Assembly (NCBI GenBank): GCA_025774245.1
Contig: JALGWI010000043.1
Coordinates: forward strand, 1-33,119
Direction of reading: 5' to 3'
Source: a bacterium
GTDB lineage: Bacteria; Joyebacterota; Joyebacteria; Joyebacterales; Joyebacteraceae
Length of the DNA stretch: 33,119 nucleotides
Position 1 is the first letter of the stretch. The number at the start of each line of letters is the position of its first letter. The translations under genes were made by a program, and so were the position numbers. The notes below the pieces were generated by a model that saw only the letters and a list, made by a program, of their open reading frames with translations, made no database searches and was not told the origin of the DNA. Positions 24,327-31,330 of this stretch are shown one piece after another.

Positions 24327-24761
24327 ATGAGAACGATCTGTGCAGCTCTGGTCACTGCGGCTCTGGTGTTCGCCGCCGTCTCGGCAACGGCCGCGACGCA
24401 CGATGTCACCGTCGGTCCCGGTGGCTTGTTCGTGTTCTCGCCCGCAGACATCACCATCGCTGTGGGTGACACCGTACACTGGGTATGGGACAGCGGCGGA
24501 CACAACGTCGCCTCGGGTGTTCCGGGGACGCCAACACCCTACTTCCTTTCTGGTCCCCCAGATCTCGCGGGAACCACATTCGACGTAGTGTTTGACGCGG
24601 CTTTTCTAATCGCGAACCCGGTTCCCGGAGACGTCTACGACTACTACTGCCAGCCCCACGGCGAGCTGTTTGGCATGGTAGGTTCGGTTACCGTGACAGC
24701 CTTTACCGCGGTGCCGGACGAGGCTGTGTCCTGGGGGCGCATCAAGGAGCTCTACCGCTAG
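24327..24761 (+). CDS. Exported cupredoxin (plastocyanin/azurin-like blue copper protein)
   Basis: This 144-residue single-domain type 1 copper protein probably acts as a periplasmic electron carrier. The signal peptide (MRTICAALVTAALVFAAVSA) is cleaved near ATA-A. The fold is shown by GGLFVFSPADITIAVGDTVH. The first Cu ligand His is in DSGGHNV. Cys, His and Met follow in YYCQPHGELFGM (C-x2-H-x5-M), with GSVTV as the last strand. The C-terminus carries an extra tail, DEAVSWGRIKELYR, which recurs in exported proteins of several FCB-type candidate phyla and may be a sorting or anchoring tag; that meaning is inferred. It stands alone, but the downstream haem-porin suggests redox cargo. Confidence 0.9.
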   Translation: MRTICAALVTAALVFAAVSATAATHDVTVGPGGLFVFSPADITIAVGDTVHWVWDSGGHNVASGVPGTPTPYFLSGPPDLAGTTFDVVFDAAFLIANPVPGDVYDYYCQPHGELFGMVGSVTVTAFTAVPDEAVSWGRIKELYR

Positions 24762-24806
24762 TTGGGCACGAACCCGACGGGTTCCGAACATCTTTCTGGG
24801 TACAAC

Positions 24807-24869
24807 GAGAAAGGCCCGCTCCCGGGGGCCTTCTCAAGTTGGCGTCCCTTGGTGGACGCGATTCGAACT
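24807..24869 (-). repeat. Minus-strand tRNA-3'-end-like relic with hairpin
   Basis: On the minus strand GCAGTTCGAATCGC (T-arm-like, stem decayed) leads to AAGGGACGCCA ending at 24840. ACTT and a hairpin GAGAA-GGCCC ... GGCC-TTTCTC (24807-24835) follow. The sequence AAGTTGGCGTCCC on the plus strand is shared with the relic at 24050. Orientation is opposite to the main repeat array. Confidence 0.45.
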
Positions 24870-24908
24870 GCGAGAGTGCGGTCATGAGGACGGGCCGGAG
24901 TCTCAAGA

Positions 24909-24964
24909 GCGCCCCCGCTACCAGCTCGAAGTGAACACGCGTCTCCTCGGAGCCGGGTGTTTGC
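24909..24964 (+). repeat. Array repeat copy 7: core with decayed type I hairpin
   Basis: Core GCGCCCCCGCTACCAG at about 24909-24924, then GAACACGCGTCTCC-TC-GGAGCCGGGTGTTTGC, the type I hairpin with several mispairs. The left flank is neither alpha nor beta. Confidence 0.7.
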
Positions 24965-25117
24965 TGTGGGGTCGAGGAGTCCGGATCGACAACTCCAGGG
25001 AGCCTCCTACAATGCGTGTAACCGGAACTCGCTCTGCAGCAGCAGGGGACAGTCCGGTGGCGAGCGGGGGCGTGAATCCATGAAGAACCGCCGGGGCGGC
25101 CGCAGGCGTCAGGGGGA

Positions 25118-26377
25118 ATGGAAATGAGAACTCTTGGAATCGGGTTGATCGTCGCGCTGTCGTGTATCCTGGCGTCTGTGCTTCTGGCGCCGACGTCGCT
25201 TGCGACGTCCACGCGGGAGCTCTACGAGCTCAAGTGCTCGCGATGCCACGAGGCCTACGAGCCCGCGAAGTACTCGGCGGCCGAATGGCCGGGGCTCGTG
25301 CGATCCATGAGGGGCCAGGCGGCTCTCACTGAGCAGCAGACGATCGCGCTCGGCAGGTTCCTGGCATTGGAGAGCGCCGCGGCCGACACGACCGGCGCCG
25401 GGTCGAGTGTCTCCCAGGCTCCTCGGGTCGGAGGATACCTGTACACGGAGTACTTCCGTACGCAGGAGGAGACCAAGAACTTCGACATCCACTACCTCGC
25501 GATCAACGTCTCCGGTTGGGCGAACGAGTCGATCTACTACTACGGCGAGTTCGAACTCGAGCACGGTGGAGTAGGTGGCACCAACACGTTCGTCGAGCAG
25601 GCGTACATCGACTACTGGCTCCGGCAAGAGCTCGCCCTCAAGATCGGGGCGATGCTGACGCCGTTCAACCGGTTCGACGAGTTCCACGATCCTCTCAGCA
25701 ACTACACGGTCACCCGGCCACAGGTCGCGCGGGAGATCAGCGTGAGCGCGTGGAAAGAGGTCGGAGTCGATCTCCACGGATACGTAGGGCTGGGCGGACG
25801 ATCGGCGGTCGGCTACGACCTGTACGTGATCAACGGGCTCGGGTCGGGGACCGATCTCAGACACAGCCGTCAGTACAGGGACAACAACGAGGACAAGGCG
25901 TTCGGCGGGCGGCTCTTTTGGCTCTTCGGGGACTCCCTCGAACTCGGCGGTTCGGCCTACCGCGGCGCGTGGGACGACGGCGGCGAGTACTCCGTCGGCA
26001 TATACGGTGCACACTTCCTCCTCGACACTGCATTCGCGGGCTTCTACGGGGAGTATCTGTCGGCCACGTCAGAGAACCCTGAGCCGACGGAGAACGGAGA
26101 GATGTCGGGCTACTTCATCCAGGCTTCGAGGCTCCTCGCTTCCCGATTCCGGCCGACCGTGCGGTACGGGAGACTCGACTACCTCGACCTCGGCGACGAG
26201 CTCGGGCGGGACCCGGACAAGGGCAACAAGGACGTGAGCGAACTGGTCCTGGCCTTCGGCTGGTATCCGACTCCGGATGTCGTGTTCAAGATCGAGTTCG
26301 CGTTCATCATGGAGGGCCCAAGACTGGAGGAGAAGGACAACGACCAGCTCGGGCTTCAGGCCGCGGTGAGGTTCTAG
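25118..26377 (+). CDS. Outer-membrane porin with an N-terminal c-type haem motif
   Basis: This 419-residue protein has a signal peptide (LGIGLIVALSCILASVLLAP), then a ~70-residue cytochrome-c-like segment, ELYELKCSRCHEAYEPAKYS. The haem motif is CSRCH, and a possible distal Met lies in GLVRSMRGQA. The final helix is EQQTIALGRFLAL. A short linker (DTTGAGSSVSQAPR) leads to a ~300-residue beta-barrel of the phosphate-selective-porin style (GGYLYTEYFRTQEE, IYYYGEFELEHG, IDYWLRQELALKIGAMLTPF) ending in a terminal strand with C-terminal Phe (LGLQAAVRF). This fits an outer-membrane pore whose periplasmic side can receive electrons. A second ATG at 25124 is an equally good start behind AGGGGGAATGG. 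The haem-porin coupling is inferred from the fusion. Confidence 0.82.
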   Translation: MEMRTLGIGLIVALSCILASVLLAPTSLATSTRELYELKCSRCHEAYEPAKYSAAEWPGLVRSMRGQAALTEQQTIALGRFLALESAAADTTGAGSSVSQAPRVGGYLYTEYFRTQEETKNFDIHYLAINVSGWANESIYYYGEFELEHGGVGGTNTFVEQAYIDYWLRQELALKIGAMLTPFNRFDEFHDPLSNYTVTRPQVAREISVSAWKEVGVDLHGYVGLGGRSAVGYDLYVINGLGSGTDLRHSRQYRDNNEDKAFGGRLFWLFGDSLELGGSAYRGAWDDGGEYSVGIYGAHFLLDTAFAGFYGEYLSATSENPEPTENGEMSGYFIQASRLLASRFRPTVRYGRLDYLDLGDELGRDPDKGNKDVSELVLAFGWYPTPDVVFKIEFAFIMEGPRLEEKDNDQLGLQAAVRF

Positions 26378-26509
26378 GCGTCGCCCCGACCTCGCGCGCT
26401 CTGGATTCGTGTCGCGCGGCAGCTGGCGCGTGGTTGGCTCGCAGGTCGGCGAGCAGTGACCTCGCAGCGGAACATAGCAGCCCGTGTCGCCGCGCCAAGC
26501 CAAGGCCGT

Positions 26510-26660
26510 TCACTCAGCTCGGACTCCCGGTCCGGGACGACGGCCGTTTCTCGGAAGCGGCCAAACTACTCTCAGCCGCTCCCCCATTACGTCGTGGATA
26601 GCCTTGTAGCGGCCCCCGCTACCAAATCAGAACCGCCCGGACCAGAAGGTCCGGGCGGTT
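26510..26660 (+). repeat. Array repeat copy 8: beta left half, core, type II hairpin
   Basis: Core GGCCCCCGCTACCAA at 26611-26625. The beta left half TACGTCGTGGATAGCCTTGT matches copy 1. On the minus strand it encodes GGRYKAIHDVMGERLRVVWP, stop at 26510-26512. The right half is the perfect hairpin AACCGCCCGGACC-AGAA-GGTCCGGGCGGTT (26631-26660). No U-tract follows, so terminator activity is uncertain. The interval 26378-26738 holds nothing else that I can identify. Confidence 0.8.
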
Positions 26661-26738
26661 TGCCACTCCAGCGTGCGGGCTCCCCAGGCTCGGGCGTACA
26701 CGACAAGGCCGTCGCTAGCCGGACAGACGAAACCCGAG

Positions 26739-28448
26739 TTACTCAGTCAAGACCTCGTGAAGAACTGAGCCCGTGGCCCCCGAGGGTGGTTTGGTTCCCA
26801 GGCAGGCCGCCAGTGTCCTGGCAACGTCGACCGTATCGATGCGCCTGTGAATCCGCTGCGGTCGGATACCGGACCCCGCGAAGACCACCGGAACGAACGT
26901 GTCGTAGCGCCAGGGGGATCCGTGCGTTGACGCGACAGTCAGACCGTCGAAGTCGTTGATGAACCAGTTGGGTTCGAAGACGACGTAGATGTCGCCTGAC
27001 CGCTTGGGATTGAAGTTCCTGAGCACGGCACGGATCAGCTCAGTGTCCGGGTGGTTCCCGTACTCCAGCGCGCGGCTCGATATCGCGAGCGACACCCCGG
27101 GGAACCGCGCCAGCTCTGCCGCCACCGCCCGCTCGATGGCCTCGCGTTCGGCGTCACCGAGGGACGCGACCTGCGGACTCATGTAGAGATAAGGGTGCTG
27201 GTATCGCTCGATAAGCTCTCCGTCGACTCCGAACTCCCGCTTGAGCCTCGTAATCGCCGACTCCCGATCCCAGCTGTCGGGATCGACATAGCCGCCGGGA
27301 ATGCTCAGTGAATTCGAATAGCCTGGCGTGTCCGGCCCGCCGTGGTCTGCAGAAAGCACGATCAGCGTGTGCTCGAGGCCGATCTTCTCATCCACATAGG
27401 CCAGGAGCTCCGCAAGAACCCGATCGAGCCGCAGGAGGTTGTCCTCTTCCTCGAGACTTGAGGGACCGAACATGTGGCCGACGTAGTCAGTGGAGGAGAA
27501 GCTGACGCTGAGGTAGTCCGGCACAGTGTCGTCGCCGAGTCCTTCGTTCTCGAGCAGAGCCTTGGCGAAATCCAGGGTCAGCTCATCGCCCGCCGGGCTG
27601 AGGGTCAGCAGGGTCGTGAAGTACTTGCCGTCCGCGCTGCCCCAGGGGTGCGGAAATGTGCGGCCGAAGCCGGCCAGATCGGTCTCCCAAGAACGGTCGT
27701 CCGAATCTCCGAAGAGGTACGTCTCCTGCGGGTGAAGCAACTGCCACTCGCCATCGCCATAGCCGGAGGCAAGATCCCGCTCGTTCCATTCGTTCACCCA
27801 ATCGGGGTAGCGACCCAGGTAGTAGGTACTCGTCACGAACTCACCGCTCGCTTTCGAGAACCAGAACGCCGTTCCGGCGTGCCCGGCCATCGAGACCGCC
27901 CCGCGGTCCTTGACCGAGACACCGAAGATCTTCGCCTGACCGTTCGTATGGGCGGCCAGCTCGTCACTGAACGTGGACACCAGGATGGCGGATGGCGAGC
28001 GGCCTTCGCTCCTAGCGGCTCGCTGTGTCGGGTCTATCTCCGTCCGCGCGTCAACACCTGCACCCGGCGTGAGAAACCGGTACCTGGCGTCCTCGATGTT
28101 GTAGACGGTCTCTCCAGTCTCGCGATCGACCCAGTTGTTGCCGACCATTCCATGCGCTGCCGGTGTCGCCCCGGTTGCCAGGGTCGTGTGGCCGACAACG
28201 GTCTCGGTGTTGGCGTGATTGTGGTGCGCATCCGTGTAGACTGCGCCGTGCTCCCAAAGGTACCGGAACCCGCCTTCGCCAAACCGCTCGTAGTAGCGGC
28301 TCGGTTGGTCTCCACGCAGCTGATCTACAGTGATCTGCAGGATCAGGCGCGGTGGGTTGTCGGCGCTGACGTGCAGGGGAGTCACCAGCGTCAGCAGCAC
28401 TGCAAGAGTCGCAAGACGAACCAGGCAGGCGTTCCTTCTCCGCGACAT
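26739..28448 (-). CDS. Exported PafA-like alkaline phosphatase
   Basis: This 569-residue secreted or periplasmic phosphatase belongs to the alkaline phosphatase superfamily, PafA-type with Thr nucleophile. The signal peptide ends around LVTPLHVSADN. Metal ligands and active site appear in order: LQITVDQLRGD (Asp), NTETVVGHTTLATGATPAAHG (Thr nucleophile in ETV), SFSSTDYVGHMFGP (Asp, His), VLSADHGGPDTPG (Asp-His) and VASTHGSPWRYDTFVPVVFA (final His). The C-terminus VDVARTLAACLG is typical. The ATG at 28448 has AAGGAG eight bases upstream; the long in-frame extension to 28673 lacks signal-peptide character and crosses the likely promoter. It is unlinked to pho regulators here. Confidence 0.92.
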   Translation of the reverse strand: MSRRRNACLVRLATLAVLLTLVTPLHVSADNPPRLILQITVDQLRGDQPSRYYERFGEGGFRYLWEHGAVYTDAHHNHANTETVVGHTTLATGATPAAHGMVGNNWVDRETGETVYNIEDARYRFLTPGAGVDARTEIDPTQRAARSEGRSPSAILVSTFSDELAAHTNGQAKIFGVSVKDRGAVSMAGHAGTAFWFSKASGEFVTSTYYLGRYPDWVNEWNERDLASGYGDGEWQLLHPQETYLFGDSDDRSWETDLAGFGRTFPHPWGSADGKYFTTLLTLSPAGDELTLDFAKALLENEGLGDDTVPDYLSVSFSSTDYVGHMFGPSSLEEEDNLLRLDRVLAELLAYVDEKIGLEHTLIVLSADHGGPDTPGYSNSLSIPGGYVDPDSWDRESAITRLKREFGVDGELIERYQHPYLYMSPQVASLGDAEREAIERAVAAELARFPGVSLAISSRALEYGNHPDTELIRAVLRNFNPKRSGDIYVVFEPNWFINDFDGLTVASTHGSPWRYDTFVPVVFAGSGIRPQRIHRRIDTVDVARTLAACLGTKPPSGATGSVLHEVLTE

Positions 28449-28589
28449 GGCCGTTGCTCCTTCCACACCGGAGAGGCCGGCGTCTCCTGGACCGTATCGT
28501 GGCACCGCTGTCGAGCGCCCCGAGGCGTTCGGAAGCCCTAGCGGACCACGATCCGTCCAGGTCCAAACTGCGTCCTTGCGGGAGCGCCC

Positions 28590-28598
28590 ATTGTAGCA
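28590..28598 (-). promoter_or_regulatory. Possible extended -10 promoter of the PafA-like gene
   Basis: TGCTACAAT on the minus strand is an extended -10 hexamer (TACAAT) about 140 bases before the start codon. No good -35 was found. It is one of the few AT-rich hexamers in the leader, so support is weak. Confidence 0.3.
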
Positions 28599-28785
28599 CG
28601 AAGCACGTGTCACAGCATGATGGCAACACCCGCGGATCCAGTCCTCGTGTGAATCGCCTTCGCCATCCAGCATGGCGGGATTCCGTCGCGGCGTCAGTCG
28701 TCCGTACTGCGCGCCTCGTCCCTGACTGCTTCGACGCTCGTGACGCCAGTGACGGTATTCCCCGATCTCCTGGTCGGGGGGTCAG

Positions 28786-28943
28786 TCAGGGCATCAGTCC
28801 GATCCGCGCCATCTCCCGCGTTGAGTGTTTGGTCCCTTCGTAGCGCCAGTGCGCCGTCACCACGGGCGGCCTGTCCGAATCGGCTACGAATCGGGCCCCC
28901 GCTACCAGAGAAGGAGAGCCCGGGCCACAAGGCCCGGGCTCTC
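28786..28943 (+). repeat. Array repeat copy 9: alpha left half, core, type III hairpin
   Basis: Core GGGCCCCCGCTACCA at 28893-28907. The alpha direct repeat is CGAATCGG-CTA-CGAATCGGG. On the minus strand the tail reads FVADSDRPPVVTAHWRYEGT then KHSTREMARIGLMP with stop at 28786-28788. The right half is a different, perfect hairpin GAGAGCCCGGGCC-ACAA-GGCCCGGGCTCTC (28914-28943) followed by CATGTTGGCAG. This repeat occupies most of the gene-free stretch 28600-29035. Confidence 0.8.
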
Positions 28944-29035
28944 TCATGTTGGCAGCCACTCGGCAGCACGCTCGCTTCGGCCCGTGCTCTCAGGAATCCA
29001 GCAGTGCAGGATGGTGCTCTCGCAGCCACCCGCTC

Positions 29036-29620
29036 TCAGCCCAGTCGTGCAAGCTCATCCTGATCCCCTACGACGAGGAGCTTCGGCGACTCCAACAGCC
29101 GCAGAACGAAGTGATCCCCTGAGTCGCGGCGCTGCTTGAACTCGGACGGCAGCATCACGTGCGGATTGACCTCACGGCCGATCCTCTCCGATGTGCCGGC
29201 GAGCCATGCCGATACATCCTTGAGGCCGGCATCCCCCAGTACCATGAGGTCCACGTCTCCCTCCGCACCCTCGTTACCGCGGGCGACTGATCCGAAGACG
29301 AAGGCCACGGCGACGCCGTCCCGCGCGAGAGCCTCCCTGAGCACCTCGACGAGGCCCGACGTCTTCATGACCAGGTTGCGGATGTCCTCGTACAGCGGGT
29401 GGGTCGTGTTCGCGCTGTAGTAGAGCCGGTTCCCGTCCTTGCGGGCCTTCACAAGATCCATCGCCTCAAGCTTCTTGAGCTCCTGGTCGACAGTGCGGAC
29501 TGCCAGACCGGAGCGCCGCTCCAGCTCGCGCAGGTGAAGCTCCTGCGCCGATACGCCGAAGAGCAGCCGGAAGATCTCGGCTCGTCCACGCGATGAGAGT
29601 ATGTCTGGTAGGAGTGTCAT
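29036..29620 (-). CDS. Winged-helix/MNT-type nucleotidyltransferase fusion protein
   Basis: This 194-residue protein has an ArsR-like winged helix at ~1-85 (LSSRGRAEIFRLLFG, ELHLRELERRSGLAVRTVDQ, KARKDGNRLYYSAN). A minimal nucleotidyltransferase domain follows at ~95-190, with the catalytic pattern FVFGSVARGNEGAEGDVDLMVLG (GS...R, then D-x-D in DVDLMV). HTH-NTase fusions are a known small family often near mobile elements; targets are mostly unknown. I start it at the ATG at 29620, because the longer frame only adds translation of the tRNA-like repeat at 29744. It is transcribed from a palindromic promoter a few bases upstream, so autoregulation is likely. Confidence 0.88.
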   Translation of the reverse strand: MTLLPDILSSRGRAEIFRLLFGVSAQELHLRELERRSGLAVRTVDQELKKLEAMDLVKARKDGNRLYYSANTTHPLYEDIRNLVMKTSGLVEVLREALARDGVAVAFVFGSVARGNEGAEGDVDLMVLGDAGLKDVSAWLAGTSERIGREVNPHVMLPSEFKQRRDSGDHFVLRLLESPKLLVVGDQDELARLG

Positions 29621-29631
29621 ATTTGTATGTT

Positions 29632-29664
29632 CAGACCATACAATTGTATGGTCTGGGCAGTCAA
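29632..29664 (-). promoter_or_regulatory. Promoter with a perfect 24-bp palindromic operator
   Basis: CAGACCATACAA followed by its exact inverted complement TTGTATGGTCTG makes a 24-bp perfect palindrome at 29632-29655. Minus-strand TTGACT (29659-29664) and TATGGT (29635-29640), spaced by 18 bases, form a promoter whose spacer and -10 lie inside the palindrome. The predicted transcript starts within about ten bases of the ATG and shows no ribosome binding site, so the gene may be leaderless. Confidence 0.75.
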
Positions 29665-29743
29665 GAGAGAATCGACACCTCACTCGTCGCCGGGCGGAAC
29701 GGGCTACGGCACATCTCGTCGGGGCCCCCGGCGGCGGGAGGTC

Positions 29744-29791
29744 GCAGGTTCGAATCCTGCCGCTGCTGCGAACCTGGGCCACCCGCCCAGG
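29744..29791 (+). repeat. tRNA T-arm-like relic with hairpin (divergent copy 11)
   Basis: T-arm GCAGG-TTCGAAT-CCTGC at 29744-29760 pairs perfectly and is preceded by GGAGGTC as in copy 4. It is followed by CGCTGCTG and a hairpin CCTGGGC-CACCC-GCCCAGG (29773-29791). No CCA and no matching 5' acceptor strand were found upstream, so this is not an intact tRNA gene. The core differs from the main array. Confidence 0.55.
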
Positions 29792-29831
29792 CTCTCTATC
29801 TGGTATGCGAGGGGATCCCTGTGATTCCCTC

Positions 29832-29874
29832 TTGACACCGTCCAGTGGAAGGTGAAGTATCTGCGTAGATGCTT
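29832..29874 (+). promoter_or_regulatory. Promoter/operator of the ArsR-ABC operon
   Basis: The perfect -35 TTGACA (29832-29837) is followed after 17 bases by AAGTAT. A 20-bp dyad AAGTATCTGC-GTAGATGCTT (29855-29874; 8 of 10 pairs symmetric) covers the -10. The regulator gene starts 15 bases downstream behind GGAGG. This is the expected layout of an autorepressed ArsR-family operon. Confidence 0.65.
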
Positions 29875-29888
29875 AATTCGGAGGCAGA

Positions 29889-30170
29889 GTGACTGAGGCG
29901 GAACATCAGGCGCGGATCTTCAAGGTCCTGTCAGTGGACACTCGGGTGCAGATGATCGAGCTCCTCAAGCGGAAGTCGCTCTGCGTCAACGCGCTCGCCC
30001 GGGTCCTCGGCATCACGCCGGCTGCCGTCTCGCAGCACCTTCGCGTTCTGCGAGACGCGGACCTCGTAACAGCGGACAGGCAGGGGAACTTCGTCCACTA
30101 CACGATCAACGAAGGGACGCTGGCGGAATGGAGTGAGGTAGCGAGGAGTCTGTTGGAGAAGAAGACGTAA
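29889..30170 (+). CDS. ArsR-family transcriptional regulator of the ABC exporter operon
   Basis: This 93-residue winged-helix protein reads FKVLSVDTRVQMIELLKRKS, recognition helix ITPAAVSQHLRVLRDADLV, wing ADRQGNFVHYTIN. It has a single Cys (KSLCVNAL) at the position of the first Cys of the ArsR ELCVC motif, so classical arsenite coordination is incomplete. Start is GTG at 29889 with GGAGG just upstream. It heads a plus-strand operon with the small Cys-rich protein and an ABC-2 exporter and should repress it from the dyad at 29855-29874. The inducer is unknown. Confidence 0.88.
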   Translation: MTEAEHQARIFKVLSVDTRVQMIELLKRKSLCVNALARVLGITPAAVSQHLRVLRDADLVTADRQGNFVHYTINEGTLAEWSEVARSLLEKKT

Positions 30171-30221
30171 GGCATGCTTCTCCTGTTATCAGGTCGATGA
30201 ACTGGAAGAGGGAGGCGAACG

Positions 30222-30359
30222 ATGTGTGAGAGTAAGCCCCGTTGTCAGAAGCCGGAAGAGCTTAAGGGCACGCCGGGCGAGTGCTCGCCCGAGCAGATCG
30301 AGAAGTGTCACGGCAGCGACAACGAGCACCCGTGCACGAGGGAGAAGCCCGAGAAGTGA
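30222..30359 (+). CDS. 45-residue Cys-rich protein, ABC operon
   Basis: MCESKPRCQKPEELKGTPGE begins a 45-residue protein with five Cys (C2, C8, C21, C29, C38) and two His, including SPEQIEKCHG and EHPC. It has no signal peptide or membrane segment. Small proteins with a PEELK...CSPEQIxKCHG pattern recur beside ArsR/ABC modules, as far as I recall, so it probably binds metal or senses thiols; this is inference. It starts 51 bases after arsR with a strong GGAGG site, and its TGA overlaps the ATPase GTG start in GTGA. Confidence 0.7.
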   Translation: MCESKPRCQKPEELKGTPGECSPEQIEKCHGSDNEHPCTREKPEK

Positions 30360-31330
30360 CGGACGCTGTCGTCGTCCGAAATCTGAGCAAGGCCTTCGAG
30401 GACGTCCAGGCCGTCGCCGGCATCTCGTTCACGGTCCACCGGGGCGAGCTCTTTGGATTCCTGGGACCGAACGGCGCGGGCAAGACGACAACCATCAACC
30501 TGCTCACCGGACTGGCCCGGCCAGACACCGGGTCGATCCGCATGGGTGGCATCGACTGCACAGACAGGCCGCGCGCGGCCCAGCACCTCGTCGGCGTCGT
30601 CCCGGACGAGAGCAACCTCTACCCCGAGCTCACGGGGTTCGAGAACCTGTGCTTCTGCGCCGCGCTCTACGGCCTCCCGAAGGCGGAGCGACGGAAACGG
30701 GCCAGAGAGCTCCTCGAGACCTTCGCCCTGGCCGCAGCCTCGGACCGCAAGTTCGCCAGCTACTCGAAGGGCATGAAGCGCAAGCTCACCATCGCCGCAG
30801 GCATCATCCACCGGCCCGACATTCTGTTCCTCGACGAGCCGACCACGGGCATCGACGTGGCCAGCGCGCGCCAGCTCCGGCAGCTCGTCGCCGAGCTGCA
30901 CGACCGCGGGACCACCATCTTCCTGACCACCCACTACATCGAGGAGGCGGAGCGGCTCTGCGACCGCGTCGCCTTCATCGTGTCCGGCCGCATCGTCCGG
31001 ATCGACACGGTCGAGCACCTCGTGCAGCCGGTTCAGGAGAAGCACGCGGTGCGGATCAGCTTCGCGACGACCCCGGGCGATCTGCAGGACGGGCTGTCCG
31101 AGTCCTTCCCCACGCTGGGGTTCACGTTCGCCGCGAACGACGTCCTGCGCGTGGAGTCCGACAGACCCGTCCGAGTCGGACCGCTGATCCGATTCCTGGA
31201 GGAGCACGGAGCGGAGGTCTCCGAGGCCAGGAGAATGCGTCCGTCGCTCGAGGACATCTTCGTAGAGATCACCGGCATCGAGGCGGACGCCATGCGCGGG
31301 GAGAAAGAGAAGAAGGGGGGCGGTCGATGA
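30356..31330 (+). CDS. ABC-2-type exporter, ATP-binding subunit
   Basis: This 324-residue ATPase is of the daunorubicin/multidrug export subgroup (DrrA/CcmA-like). Walker A is GPNGAGKTT. The Q-loop region lies near VVPDESNLYPELTG, the signature is YSKGMKRKL (a KGM variant of LSGGQ), Walker B is ILFLDEPTTGID, and the H-loop is LTTHYIEEAE. A C-terminal DUF4162-like extension ends LEDIFVEITG. The start is the GTG at 30356, overlapping the small gene's stop; the stop overlaps the permease start in ATGA, so the operon is tightly coupled. The cargo is unknown. Confidence 0.93.
   Translation: MTDAVVVRNLSKAFEDVQAVAGISFTVHRGELFGFLGPNGAGKTTTINLLTGLARPDTGSIRMGGIDCTDRPRAAQHLVGVVPDESNLYPELTGFENLCFCAALYGLPKAERRKRARELLETFALAAASDRKFASYSKGMKRKLTIAAGIIHRPDILFLDEPTTGIDVASARQLRQLVAELHDRGTTIFLTTHYIEEAERLCDRVAFIVSGRIVRIDTVEHLVQPVQEKHAVRISFATTPGDLQDGLSESFPTLGFTFAANDVLRVESDRPVRVGPLIRFLEEHGAEVSEARRMRPSLEDIFVEITGIEADAMRGEKEKKGGGR

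Noticed and set aside
28449-28673. Longer N-terminus for the PafA-like phosphatase
   Set aside because: The extension has no signal-peptide character, whereas the ATG at 28448 gives a signal peptide directly behind AAGGAG.
29690-29772. Intact tRNA gene
   Set aside because: Only the T-arm is convincing; there is no matching 5' acceptor (AGCAGCG expected) and no CCA.
29621-29782. N-terminal extension of the nucleotidyltransferase (GRIRTCDLPPP-type sequence)
   Set aside because: This is the familiar spurious translation of a tRNA T-arm on the opposite strand; the operator/promoter also lies inside it.
30226-31326. 612-residue frame joining the region upstream of the ABC permease to the permease
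   Set aside because: The upstream part is an off-frame reading of the ATPase gene; the ATGA overlap at 31327 marks the true permease start.
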